64,000 bases of DNA from Lachnospiraceae bacterium (GTDB taxonomy: Bacteria; Bacillota; Clostridia; Lachnospirales; Lachnospiraceae). Positions 45,219-53,924 of the stretch are shown piece by piece. Each line of letters starts with the position of its first letter. Positions within the stretch are counted from its first letter, which is position 1. The translations under genes were made by a program, and so were the position numbers. The notes beneath the pieces were generated by a model that was not told the DNA's origin, did not search any database, and saw only the letters and a list, made by a program, of their open reading frames with translations. The stretch lies in assembly GCA_015057435.1 (NCBI GenBank), contig SVEJ01000008.1:21596-85595 (forward strand), written 5' to 3'.

Positions 45219-45555
45219 AATGAGTAAAAAAGAAAAAATACCATTGATTATTACCGGGATGAATTTTGTTACGCATTTAATTCCGTTAGTGACTGCACTA
45301 CCTCTTTTGGCTTGGACTGCTGAAATAGAGAACCATATTTTTATAACTGTAAATGTTATTTTGCTGCTAGCTATCCTTTTGATATATGTAATTGGCATAT
45401 TTGTAGCACCACTTATGCAATTGGTTTTAATGATTGTAGCCGTGAAAAATAAAAAGTGGTGGCTAATGTGGGTGCATATTGTATCAGGAATCTTACTTTG
45501 TGGTGGGATAGAGTTGTTTTTCATCTTTGCAGAACGTTTTGTATATGCGACATAA
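45202..45555 (+). CDS. Small multi-pass membrane protein
   Basis: The protein has 117 residues with three hydrophobic helices (about 13-40, 45-80 and 85-112) and a positively charged N-terminus. The start at 45202 follows AAGGA inside the end of the previous gene; ATG at 45220 is an alternative. WWLMWVHIVSGILLCGGIELFF is a Trp-rich closing helix. No family is recognised. Overlap with the previous gene suggests the two are translated together. Confidence 0.55.
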   Translation: MKMKNRMSKKEKIPLIITGMNFVTHLIPLVTALPLLAWTAEIENHIFITVNVILLLAILLIYVIGIFVAPLMQLVLMIVAVKNKKWWLMWVHIVSGILLCGGIELFFIFAERFVYAT

Positions 45556-45731
45556 TGATTTCTTTGACTGAGAGGATGAAAAAGTACAAATGTTTATGTG
45601 TTAAAAATGTTGAGAGGCTTAGGGATATGGAAAAATTAGACGGAAGAAAGCTAGTTCAATATTGAGAAGGGTCCATTGTGGGAGTGATTATTTTTGTTGC
45701 TTCCATCATACAAGTTGTAGAAGGAATTTAG
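45555..45731 (+). pseudogene. Possible broken membrane-protein gene with an in-frame stop
   Basis: An ATG overlapping the previous stop (TAATG) opens 36 codons (MISLTERMKKYKCLCVKNVE to LVQY), then TGA at 45663. The same frame resumes with EGSIVGVIIFVASIIQVVEGI, a convincing membrane helix, to TAG at 45729. The pattern suggests a short membrane gene broken by one stop, like the small membrane proteins around it. Chance cannot be excluded. Confidence 0.3.
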
Positions 45732-45750
45732 AGTAAAGGAAGTTGCTGAA

Positions 45751-46296
45751 ATGAAAATGTTGAGAAATGCGTTACTGATACCTGGAATCATATTTGCCGT
45801 TTTGTGTATCTTACATGAGGTGTCGGTATCATCTCCCGTGTTAAATGAATTGAATCTTTTGTGGACCTGTTTCAAATGGTGTGGTGTAGGTTTCGCATTT
45901 ACCTTCGTGTATGCTTTGTTGGCAGTGCAACATCGCTGGGAAACAAAAAGTGTGTTGAAAGCGAATCTTTTCATGAAGATTATGACATTGCCGGTTCATG
46001 CTGTATGCTTGAATTTGCTGTATGGCATTATATTGGATTTTTTCGCACGTATGGATTATCCTATTGTATCATTTTTGTATTTGTGGATTGGCTCATTTTT
46101 AACATTTTTTAGCTTTGGCATAGCTGTCACGATTCAATCCGGAATGATAGGAATAGCGGGTGCCGTCATTGGGAAACGGGAAGGGACATTTTCAAAAAGA
46201 GCAGCAATTTGGTATGAATTATGTAGCTGTATTCCGCTTGTAGATGTGGTAACCGGAATGATTATGTTGGGAAAGGTCAAGAAAGTTCAGGGATAA
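45751..46296 (+). CDS. Multi-pass membrane protein, paralogue family member A
   Basis: The protein has 181 residues with about four membrane helices. It shares an outline with the proteins at 46886 and 51995: a first helix, a second helix ending in Lys/Arg-rich residues, the block LKANLFMKIMTLP, a Gly-rich helix (IQSGMIGIAGAVIGKREG), and the closing CSCIPLVDVVTGMIMLGKVKK. No family name is known to me. The Pro-x-Val-Asp in the last helix is the most conserved point. It probably sits in the cytoplasmic membrane as part of the local module. Confidence 0.6.
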   Translation: MKMLRNALLIPGIIFAVLCILHEVSVSSPVLNELNLLWTCFKWCGVGFAFTFVYALLAVQHRWETKSVLKANLFMKIMTLPVHAVCLNLLYGIILDFFARMDYPIVSFLYLWIGSFLTFFSFGIAVTIQSGMIGIAGAVIGKREGTFSKRAAIWYELCSCIPLVDVVTGMIMLGKVKKVQG

Positions 46297-46345
46297 AAGA
46301 CACGAAACAATTATATAGACAAATGAGATGATTGGAGGATATAGT

Positions 46346-46879
46346 ATGGGCATTATCAGAAGAAAAATATTAATCTGTTTGTGTGCGATGATATCGATTT
46401 CATTGCTTGTGGGTTGTGTGCAAGGTAGAGGATTATCGAATGACGGACAATCAACAGAAGAGGATATACAAGAAGATATACAAGAGGAGGATACAGGTGC
46501 ATGGGAGAGTGGAACTGTTTATTATAACGGGTATAGAATTGATATAGAAGGCCCGAAAGTGGGACATCCGTCAAGCGGTTCTTTGTGGTCTACATATTAT
46601 GAAGATGAGAATGAAAAGGATGTCAATGTTGATTTCTATGGAATAGAGGGCTCTTTGAAGGAGCGAATCGAGGAACTTACAGCTGAAGGAAAAGTGGTTT
46701 CAAAAGGATGGCTGTGGGGTAATGAATGTCAGTTTTATATTGATAAAGCTACTATTTGTATGATACCGCTGGGGGAAGAGGCATACTTGCAGGTGGAATT
46801 CACGCATGAAGAAGATTCCTTGGCGGAATTGACACGAGTTTCTGATGGATTTACGCTGACGATTGAAAAGGAAAGGTAG
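46346..46879 (+). CDS. Lipoprotein of unknown function
   Basis: The ATG at 46346 follows GGAGG by 8 bases, giving 177 residues. The signal peptide ends in a lipobox (SLLVGC), so the mature protein would be lipid-anchored at Cys. A Glu/Asp/Gln-rich linker (EEDIQEDIQEEDTG) precedes a compact domain with strand pattern (GTVYYNGYRIDIEGPKVG, VSKGWLWGNECQFYID). No family is recognised. It lies between paralogues A and B and ends 6 bases before B. Confidence 0.65.
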   Translation: MGIIRRKILICLCAMISISLLVGCVQGRGLSNDGQSTEEDIQEDIQEEDTGAWESGTVYYNGYRIDIEGPKVGHPSSGSLWSTYYEDENEKDVNVDFYGIEGSLKERIEELTAEGKVVSKGWLWGNECQFYIDKATICMIPLGEEAYLQVEFTHEEDSLAELTRVSDGFTLTIEKER

Positions 46880-46885
46880 AGTAAG

Positions 46886-47446
46886 ATGGTAAAAAACAGA
46901 TTATTGATTCCGTGTTGTTTGGAGGTACTTATTTTTTGCTTGAACGTGTTGTTTGTACACATTTTGCATTTTGAATCACTGGCTTTCGTATTTACGTCGT
47001 TGGGTTTTGTGTGTATGGTAGCTGGATTAGTATGCAATATCATCTATGCAGTGTCTGCAGTTAAAAATGGGTGGACATTTGAAAAACTTTCAAAGGCAAA
47101 TTTGATTGTGAAGAGTGTGCGACTTCCCATGATTATAGGATGGACGATAAATGTTACAAGTGGTATGGATGGGTATATGACTGCCCATTCTCTTAATGGA
47201 ATACATAGTTATATTATCTTTGGTGTTATAATGATGTTCATGTTGGTTTTTTTGGCGATTTATGCTTCGGCAGGAACAGGCGCGATAGCAGTAGCGTGTG
47301 TAATACGTGGACAGGAAGAGAAGGATTTGTCTGGTAAAAAGATAATGATATGTAAAATTGGCTCGTTTGTTCCTTTTGTGGATATAGCGATTGCAATATG
47401 GATTTGGCAAAATGTCAAAAACATCGAGTCTGGATATTTACAATAG
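46886..47446 (+). CDS. Multi-pass membrane protein, paralogue family member B
   Basis: The protein has 186 residues with about four to five helices. It matches member A at LSKANLIVKSVRLPMIIG, GTGAIAVACVIRGQEE and the end GSFVPFVDIAIAIWIWQNVKN. The start is 6 bases after the lipoprotein stop, behind AAGGTAGAG. Function unknown. Like A and C it has a short charged cytoplasmic loop before the Lys-x-Asn block and the conserved P-x-V-D helix. Confidence 0.6.
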   Translation: MVKNRLLIPCCLEVLIFCLNVLFVHILHFESLAFVFTSLGFVCMVAGLVCNIIYAVSAVKNGWTFEKLSKANLIVKSVRLPMIIGWTINVTSGMDGYMTAHSLNGIHSYIIFGVIMMFMLVFLAIYASAGTGAIAVACVIRGQEEKDLSGKKIMICKIGSFVPFVDIAIAIWIWQNVKNIESGYLQ

Positions 47447-47459
47447 AAATTGGAGAGAA

Positions 47460-47948
47460 ATGATGGATTGGTTTGATGAAGAATCAGAATTGGAATTTGA
47501 AGAAGTAATTTGTACTTGCAACTTGAAAAGTAACGATAGATTTTGTCGGTTATATAATCTTATTCCGTTGGTTATGGTGATTGTTGCCGTATTTTTTATA
47601 GAGCATTATCCGATGTTTTCAATCACGTTGATTTGTGTTGCAGCGTTGCTTGTTGTATTGGGAGCACTTTGGTACATATTTTACAGCAAAAAGAATCACA
47701 GCATTTGTTTTATATTGAATAGAGATAGCATTGTCTACATTGATGAAAAGGAAAGGGAAAAGCGATATACTTTAGATCAGCTAGTGTCTATAAAGAAGAG
47801 ATATGTATTAGGCTGGGGCGCTTGTTACCAGTTCCGTTTTGATGACGAGGTTGTGAAGGTGTATGATGGGGATGATCTGGCTGGATTGATGATGGGGCTT
47901 AGAGCGCTTGGCAAGTTTGGAATTAAAGGAAAAACACTAAAGAGGTAA
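47460..47948 (+). CDS. Two-helix membrane protein with a soluble strand-rich tail
   Basis: The ATG at 47460 behind TTGGAGAG gives 162 residues. The open frame extends to 47391 but would overlap the previous gene by 56 bases. Helices span about 33-52 and 54-74. The tail (ICFILNRDSIVYIDEKERE, YTLDQLVSIKKRYVLGWG, YQFRFDDEVVKVYDGDD) alternates strands and ends with a helix, like the tail of the 44670 protein. Possibly a PH-like fold; this is inferred from pattern only. Confidence 0.55.
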   Translation: MMDWFDEESELEFEEVICTCNLKSNDRFCRLYNLIPLVMVIVAVFFIEHYPMFSITLICVAALLVVLGALWYIFYSKKNHSICFILNRDSIVYIDEKEREKRYTLDQLVSIKKRYVLGWGACYQFRFDDEVVKVYDGDDLAGLMMGLRALGKFGIKGKTLKR

Positions 47949-47952
47949 GAAG

Positions 47953-48909
47953 ATGGCAGGATACGATAACGGAACTTCTTTTTGGGAGCATATGAATATA
48001 TATGCATGGATTGGAGCATTGCTTGATGGATATGTACTTATTGATGTGTTATTGCGCATTTATCAGGATTATTGTAATGGAAAGGAACCAGATTTATGGG
48101 TTTGCATTGCCATTGTTACAACAGTTATTTTGGCAGTCTGCATTTTCTTTATATGCTTTTCTGTTTCACATATGAAGAAGTATCCACATACGACATGGGT
48201 GACATTTCCGGATTTCTTCCGTACATTTTTACCATTTCTGGAAGAAAAGGAATATAGAGATTCCTATTGTGATAATGAGGTTTTACGCCGTAGTAAGCTA
48301 TGGAAACGGTTTGGTGTGCGGATTAAATGGGGCTCTTTTGTTTGGGGAGCTCTTTGGAGTTGGCTTGTAATTTATATGTGCCTAGATGTATGGCGATATT
48401 ATAACAATCCATACGAGTCGGATCACTATGTAAATCGGAGAGTTCGGGTATTCTATGACACGGAATATGTGCTCAGTGCATGTTATCTGCGTTTGTTTAT
48501 AGCGGCGATCTTTTTAATTCTTGCAATTATCGTTTTTTCAAATGTGAAGGATTGTCTAACGCATTGCTCCTTTGAGTGCTGGTTGAGAGAGTTGAATATT
48601 ACATGCGAGGAGTTGAATCGAGAATTCGTCGATGCAACGAACTATGGTAATCGTGTGTGGTGTGGAAAACATTTTTTGTTTGTTCGAAGTGAGAGTGATG
48701 GGGAAGTGATTCCTTATGAAAGGATACAGTCCATGGAGATTATGCGAACTCATATGGAGGTACTTTTATTTATCAAGGTGCCGCAGTGGTCGTTGATGAT
48801 TACCGATGACAAAGGAGAAGAATTTGTGACTAGTGCGTTTTGGTCGAAACCATATTATGATGTGATTTCGATGTGGGAGAGTATGCTACAAGAACAAAAG
48901 ACTGATTGA
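47953..48909 (+). CDS. Multi-pass membrane protein with a soluble strand-rich tail
   Basis: The protein has 318 residues and starts 4 bases after the previous stop. Helices lie near 17-36, 52-76, 122-145 and 185-207. Between the second and third is a cytoplasmic loop with Tyr/Asp/Arg-rich sequence. The final 100 residues (KHFLFVRSESDGEVIPYERI, VLLFIKVPQWSLMITDDKGE) resemble the tail of the 44670 protein in the run F-x(n)-VIPYERI / YIIPFEEI. This supports a shared domain. Function unknown. Confidence 0.55.
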   Translation: MAGYDNGTSFWEHMNIYAWIGALLDGYVLIDVLLRIYQDYCNGKEPDLWVCIAIVTTVILAVCIFFICFSVSHMKKYPHTTWVTFPDFFRTFLPFLEEKEYRDSYCDNEVLRRSKLWKRFGVRIKWGSFVWGALWSWLVIYMCLDVWRYYNNPYESDHYVNRRVRVFYDTEYVLSACYLRLFIAAIFLILAIIVFSNVKDCLTHCSFECWLRELNITCEELNREFVDATNYGNRVWCGKHFLFVRSESDGEVIPYERIQSMEIMRTHMEVLLFIKVPQWSLMITDDKGEEFVTSAFWSKPYYDVISMWESMLQEQKTD

Positions 48910-48928
48910 CCAATAAGAAAGATGATAT

Positions 48929-49153
48929 ATGAAAGATAAAATGAGTAAAGAAGAGGTAGCTAACATGCGTGGAAAAGAGAAAGAAACCTTACAGGTTGAC
49001 AATAAGTGGGAAGAGGAACTGATTCGTAGAATTGATCAGATAGAGGAAACGGCAGATGCTGTACAGACTATGACAAAGAAGGATTATGCTGTGGCGGGTG
49101 TAATCACGTTGCTTTGTCTTTTGTTTGTTGTTGTAGGTGCATTCATTCATTAA
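48929..49153 (+). CDS. Small single-pass membrane protein
   Basis: The protein has 74 residues. An acidic-basic helical N-terminus, perhaps coiled coil (EELIRRIDQIEETADAVQTM), leads to one membrane helix (YAVAGVITLLCLLFVVVGAF). The ribosome site is weak, and ATG 48941 is an alternative start. It precedes the permease-acyltransferase fusion by 30 bases and may be an accessory subunit. No family is recognised. Confidence 0.5.
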   Translation: MKDKMSKEEVANMRGKEKETLQVDNKWEEELIRRIDQIEETADAVQTMTKKDYAVAGVITLLCLLFVVVGAFIH

Positions 49154-49183
49154 TATTGTAACAGTACATAGGAGAAAAGAATT

Positions 49184-51946
49184 ATGAAAAGTACAAATGA
49201 ACAGATAGAAAGAGAAGCGTATCTCGGCATATTGCCCGTCGGTGCCAAGGAGAGAACCTATGGATTTTTGGATGCATTGTTAGTGTTGTCCGGGTATTGT
49301 ATTGCAACCTGGAGTTATACTCAAGGGTCATATCTGGCAACTTTAGTGGGATTTAAGCAATTGCTGATTGGTGCTTTTTTTGGCGCTATTTTGATGTTGA
49401 TGATTTATCAGCTACCGGTAATATTATCGGTGCGATATGGAATTGATATCTGGATTTGGCTGCGTAGCGTGTTTGGAACCAAAGGCGTGAAGATAATGAC
49501 AGTCATCATTATCCTGATAAATTTCCCATGGTACGCAGTTTGCTGTGATTTGTTTGCTTCCTCCATGAGTTCATTGGCGGGGGTGTTCGGAATTGAATTA
49601 CCAAAGGGGAGTCATCTCGCGCTGGCACTTCTTTGTGTAATTGTGGGAACGGTAATGGCATATCGTGGTATCAAAACCATTACTTGGACAACGAGGATAT
49701 TGGTTCCGGCATTGTTGGTAGTTGGTGTGATTGTTGTGATTATAGGTTTTACATCTGTTCCAACTAAGGTCATATGGGACTATATACCAAAGGAGAGTAA
49801 TTACGATAATTCAATTATTCCGTACATATTGTCCATAGAGGCAAACTTTGCGTTTGTTATCACGCTTGTTGGCGGGATGGCGGAGATTCCGCGACTTTGT
49901 AAAAGCGAACGAAGCGGCTACTATGCAGGTGTTCTTGGTCAGGGCTTGGCAGGTTCATTTTTTGTAGTAGTAGGTGCGGTTATGGCTATTGCTATGGAGC
50001 ATGTGACGGGCAAAATGATAGATGATCCGACAGTAATGATGGCGACATTAGCCATACCGGCACTTGGATTAACCTCTCTTTTGCTGGTTGCTTTTGCGAA
50101 TATCGGAACCCAGGCAGTAGGCTCTTACATCTATGGAGTCATGCTGAAATCCACATTTAAAAAGGCAGATTACAGAGTGCTTGTCTTGGCGTTAGGCGTC
50201 TATGTTGGATTGCTCTGTGTATGGGGAAAGATTATTAATTACTTCGGAACTTTTTTGACGATTAGTGCATGCATCTATGCGCCGTTAGCTGCGCTATTGT
50301 TTGTAGACTTTTTCTTTGTGAGAAAGCAAAAATTAGATTTGAAAAGTGCCTATGAGTTAAAGGGGCATAATCATTATTATTATACAAAGGGATTTAATCT
50401 TATTGGTATCATTTGTCTTGTGGCAGGCGTGGCGATTTCATTGCTCATTTATAATCCTGTGACGGGAGAGATTCACAATGAATTCTTCTTTCATCTGACA
50501 CCGACAGGATGTTCCTTGGTGGGAACAGGGTTGCTCTATTATTTGCTCTGTAAAATACCGCCGGTGTATCGATATGTGAGAAAGGATGTATCTTTTTCAC
50601 CGGATACAAAACCCTTTGACAGATTCAAGGAGCCACCAAAGCAGAATTTATTTTTAACACCTATTTTATGGATTGCGTTTTTCCTGCTTACAGTGTCTGC
50701 AAAGCTTAAGATTGTGAAGGGGGATAACAGAGGAATTAAACCACCATTTCTGGTTCTTGGAACGCATCATTCCTTTACAGATTTCTATGTGACTCCGTTG
50801 GCGTTATTTCCATACAGAGCGAACTATGTGTCAGAGCTAGAGGGCTTTGAAAATTATGGTGAGTGGCTTTATCGTCAGTTGGGGTGTCTTGGGACGAGGA
50901 AATTCATCGATGACATGGGACTCATCAAAAACATTAAGCGTGTGGTGGACCGGGGTGGAATTCTGGTGCTATATCCGGAAGCGCGTTATGCCAATGTAGG
51001 AACGTCTTCTAAGCTGCAACCGTCCGTTGCAAAGCTTGTGAAAATGTTGAAGGTGCCGGTGGTGACTCTGAATATGAAAGGAAATTATCTGCAGTCGCCG
51101 ATTTGGAATTTGACCAAAAGAAAAGAGGCAAAACTCTATACTGAGATGACCTACGCATTGACAAAGGAAGATATTATCAATATGTCTGTTGATGAGATTT
51201 ATGATAAGTTATCCGAGCTGTTGTCTTATGATGAATATGCTTGGCAGCGGGAACAAAAGATGAAGATTACCTATGGCAAACGGGCAGAGGGTTTACATAT
51301 GCCGCTGTATCAGTGTAGAGAGTGTGGGGTAGAGTTTTTAATGTCTTCAAAAGGTTCTACATTGTTTTGCCAATGCTGTGGCGCAAGCTGGGAGATGGAT
51401 GCGTATGGAACCCTTGTAAGAGAGTTGGACTTGAAGGATAATGTTGAAACTAGAACAGACGAAACGAACGTAAATGTAGTTTTGCCGGATAAGCAACAAA
51501 ATGCGATGACTGCTAAACGAGAAGTGGAAACAATACCAAAGGAAAAACACGAGATTTACATTCCGGACTGGTATGAATGGCAACGAAAAAATGTGATGGA
51601 ACAAATTAACTGTGGTCAATATCGATTGGATATGAGAGTGAGAGTAGAAGCGCTTCCAAATGCGAAGAATTTCATTGACTGTGGTGAGGGACATATTTGT
51701 CATAATAGGGAAGGCTTCGAGCTTACGTTCATGGATTATGAGACAAAGCATGAGATTACCTTAAGGGTTAGTTCCTCAACATTATTCTCTATTCATACGG
51801 AATATGATTACAGAGGAAAAGGACAGTGCGTGACGTTGTCTACGCCGGATAATACCTATTTCATTTATCCGTTAGAGGAAGGCTTCAATGCAACAAAGAT
51901 ACAGTTTGCAGTAGAGTATCTTTATGAATCGAAGAAGAACCGTTAA
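49184..51946 (+). CDS. Fusion of NCS1-type nucleobase permease, PlsC acyltransferase and zinc ribbon
   Basis: This is one continuous 920-residue frame with TAGGAGAAAAG before the ATG. Residues about 1-465 form a 12-helix transporter like cytosine/purine permeases of the NCS1 family (GFLDALLVLSGYCIATWSYT, ITLVGGMAEIPRLCKSERSG). Residues about 485-700 form a lysophosphatidate acyltransferase domain: HX4D motif H528-H-S-F-T-D533 and YPEARY (597-602) in place of the usual PEGTR. A zinc ribbon follows (C711-x2-C714, C729-x-C731-C732). The 150-residue beta-rich C-terminal end resembles the extension of stand-alone clostridial PlsC proteins, as recalled. The unusual part is the permease fused in front. 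It may acylate a lysolipid next to a transporter, but the joint substrate is unknown. Confidence 0.82.
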   Translation: MKSTNEQIEREAYLGILPVGAKERTYGFLDALLVLSGYCIATWSYTQGSYLATLVGFKQLLIGAFFGAILMLMIYQLPVILSVRYGIDIWIWLRSVFGTKGVKIMTVIIILINFPWYAVCCDLFASSMSSLAGVFGIELPKGSHLALALLCVIVGTVMAYRGIKTITWTTRILVPALLVVGVIVVIIGFTSVPTKVIWDYIPKESNYDNSIIPYILSIEANFAFVITLVGGMAEIPRLCKSERSGYYAGVLGQGLAGSFFVVVGAVMAIAMEHVTGKMIDDPTVMMATLAIPALGLTSLLLVAFANIGTQAVGSYIYGVMLKSTFKKADYRVLVLALGVYVGLLCVWGKIINYFGTFLTISACIYAPLAALLFVDFFFVRKQKLDLKSAYELKGHNHYYYTKGFNLIGIICLVAGVAISLLIYNPVTGEIHNEFFFHLTPTGCSLVGTGLLYYLLCKIPPVYRYVRKDVSFSPDTKPFDRFKEPPKQNLFLTPILWIAFFLLTVSAKLKIVKGDNRGIKPPFLVLGTHHSFTDFYVTPLALFPYRANYVSELEGFENYGEWLYRQLGCLGTRKFIDDMGLIKNIKRVVDRGGILVLYPEARYANVGTSSKLQPSVAKLVKMLKVPVVTLNMKGNYLQSPIWNLTKRKEAKLYTEMTYALTKEDIINMSVDEIYDKLSELLSYDEYAWQREQKMKITYGKRAEGLHMPLYQCRECGVEFLMSSKGSTLFCQCCGASWEMDAYGTLVRELDLKDNVETRTDETNVNVVLPDKQQNAMTAKREVETIPKEKHEIYIPDWYEWQRKNVMEQINCGQYRLDMRVRVEALPNAKNFIDCGEGHICHNREGFELTFMDYETKHEITLRVSSSTLFSIHTEYDYRGKGQCVTLSTPDNTYFIYPLEEGFNATKIQFAVEYLYESKKNR

Positions 51947-51994
51947 CAGAAATAGCTTTTACATGATATTAGATAGAGTGCGAGGTGATATTAA

Positions 51995-52549
51995 ATGAGA
52001 AAAAATTTATTGTTATTACCGTGTATGATGAGTATCATTACAACGATAATTGCTGGAATTCTCTTTGTTTTAGATGAAGGACAACAAACGAATCGTAGTA
52101 TGATTTCGATTTTATTAGCAGGTTTTTGGGTGTTTATGGGGTTTATATGTAATATAATCTATTTTATAAATGCAAAACGCAATCGGTATAATGTGCATTT
52201 TTTGGCAAAAACCAATATAGGATTAAAGATATTGCATTTACCACTTGGAATTGCATTTTTAGCGGTGGGTATATTTATGGGATATTATATTATTTCTTTC
52301 CTTCCGGATATATTCAAAGATGGATGGGCGTTTGTGATAATTGTAATGTTAATAATGATAATTGCTGGAGTCGGAGGAGTGGCTCTTGTGGAAACGGTGC
52401 AATCGGGACTGGTTTCAATCGTGTGTGTCAATAGAGCAAAGGAAGAAGGCTTGCTGGATAAGAAGAAGGCGTTTCGATATCGGATTTTGTCCTGTGTTCC
52501 GGTTGTGGACCTGATTGCTGCGATTTTGATATGGAAAAGGATTAGATAG
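51995..52549 (+). CDS. Multi-pass membrane protein, paralogue family member C
   Basis: The protein has 184 residues; GAGGTGAT precedes the ATG. It shares with A and B the block LAKTNIGLKILHLPLGIA, a Gly-rich helix with VQSGLVSIVCVNRAKEEG, and the closing LSCVPVVDLIAAILIWKRIR. Four to five helices. It comes directly after the permease-acyltransferase fusion, so the family brackets that gene. Function unknown. Confidence 0.6.
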   Translation: MRKNLLLLPCMMSIITTIIAGILFVLDEGQQTNRSMISILLAGFWVFMGFICNIIYFINAKRNRYNVHFLAKTNIGLKILHLPLGIAFLAVGIFMGYYIISFLPDIFKDGWAFVIIVMLIMIIAGVGGVALVETVQSGLVSIVCVNRAKEEGLLDKKKAFRYRILSCVPVVDLIAAILIWKRIR

Positions 52550-52686
52550 GATTGTTATATATTTCTTCAAAAACCTGATAGTTTTTTTGAAAATAAATGA
52601 TAAAATGCAAATATAGATAATAAGAACAGCATGATACACGAACAGCTATCATGTTGTTTTCATCTGTAAAAGGAGAATATCGTACA

Positions 52687-53865
52687 ATGTTTCATTTATT
52701 ATTAGCAATTATATATCTATCATTTATTAGTCTTGGTTTGCCTGATGGAATGCTTGGTGCAGCGTGGCCTAGTATGTATCCGGAATTTGAGGTGCCGGTT
52801 TCTTTCGCAGGGTTGCTTGCCATGTTTATCTCGGCTCAGACAATCATCTCCAGCCTGTTTAGTGATCGCTTGACGAAGCGTTTTGGAGCAGGAAAGGTAA
52901 CAACCGTGAGTGTTGCTATGACCATGGTTGCATTGTTTGGTTTTTCGTTTAGTACATCTATGTGGCAGCTGTTCTTGTGGGCCATTCCTTATGGCTTAGG
53001 CGGAGGTAGTGTGGATGCTTCTTTGAATAACTATGTGGCGCTTCATTATGAGAGCCGCCATATGAGCTGGCTGCATTGTATGTGGGGAGTTGGTGCAATG
53101 TCAGGTCCCTACATTATGAGCTTTGCGTTGACCGGTGGACAAGGTTGGAATATGGGATATCGATATGTGGGTATTCTTCAGATTGTGTTGACAATTATCC
53201 TTATATTCAGTATTCCTTTGTGGAAAAAACCACAAGACGCAGTAAATGGTGCTACGGAGGTTGTGAGTGATAAACCACTTACCTTAAAAGAGATTATGAA
53301 ACTCCCTGGTGCAAAAGAGATTATGATTGTGTTCTTTGGTTACTGTGCATTAGAACAGACGGCAGGACTTTGGGCAAGTAGTTATATGGTACTATACAAA
53401 GGTATTTTGGCTGAGACTGCTGCAAGCTATGCCAGTCTCTTCTATCTTGGAATAACAATAGGACGGGCGATTAGTGGATTCATTACTATGAAGCTAAGCG
53501 ATCGCAACATGATTCGATTGGGTTTAGGAATCATTGCGGTGGGCATTGCTGTATTGTTAATTCCGACTTCTATGGAAGTGGTGTCTCTAATTGGACTTAT
53601 GTTAGTTGGACTTGGATGTGCACCGGTATATCCATGTGTCATTCACTCTACACCGGATTACTTCGGAGCGGACAAGTCCCAAGCAGTCATTGGTGTGCAA
53701 ATGGCAAGTGCCTATGCCGGTTCCTGCGTGGCACCGCCGGTCTTTGGATGGATTGCAAATCATGTGAATATTGGATTATATCCGGTGTATTTATTAATAG
53801 CATTGGCGTTGATGGTGGTGTTGCATGAGAGATTGTTACATAAGACCAAGGTTGCAATTGATTGA
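52687..53865 (+). CDS. Major facilitator superfamily transporter
   Basis: The ATG at 52687 comes 11 bases after AAAAGGAG and gives 392 residues; the frame opens at 52651. About twelve membrane helices are seen in two halves. The motif-A loop between helices 2 and 3 is SDRLTKRFGAGKV, and the second-half copy is ITMKLSDRNMIRLG. The N-terminal GLPDGMLGAAWPSMYPEF and WAIPYGLGGGSVDAS are of a type common in putative sugar or unknown-substrate MFS porters of Firmicutes. The substrate cannot be told. It lies behind the membrane module and may be transcribed with it or separately. Confidence 0.88.
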   Translation: MFHLLLAIIYLSFISLGLPDGMLGAAWPSMYPEFEVPVSFAGLLAMFISAQTIISSLFSDRLTKRFGAGKVTTVSVAMTMVALFGFSFSTSMWQLFLWAIPYGLGGGSVDASLNNYVALHYESRHMSWLHCMWGVGAMSGPYIMSFALTGGQGWNMGYRYVGILQIVLTIILIFSIPLWKKPQDAVNGATEVVSDKPLTLKEIMKLPGAKEIMIVFFGYCALEQTAGLWASSYMVLYKGILAETAASYASLFYLGITIGRAISGFITMKLSDRNMIRLGLGIIAVGIAVLLIPTSMEVVSLIGLMLVGLGCAPVYPCVIHSTPDYFGADKSQAVIGVQMASAYAGSCVAPPVFGWIANHVNIGLYPVYLLIALALMVVLHERLLHKTKVAID

Positions 53866-53889
53866 AAGGTGAGGATATGGTAATATAAT
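53862..53889 (+). promoter_or_regulatory. Candidate promoter of the secreted protein gene at 53925
   Basis: TTGAAA at 53862-53867 and TATAAT at 53884-53889 have a 16-base spacer. The -35 box overlaps the stop of the MFS gene. Confidence 0.45.
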
Positions 53890-53924
53890 GCTATATTTTT
53901 GGCTCATAAGGAGGAGAATGAATT

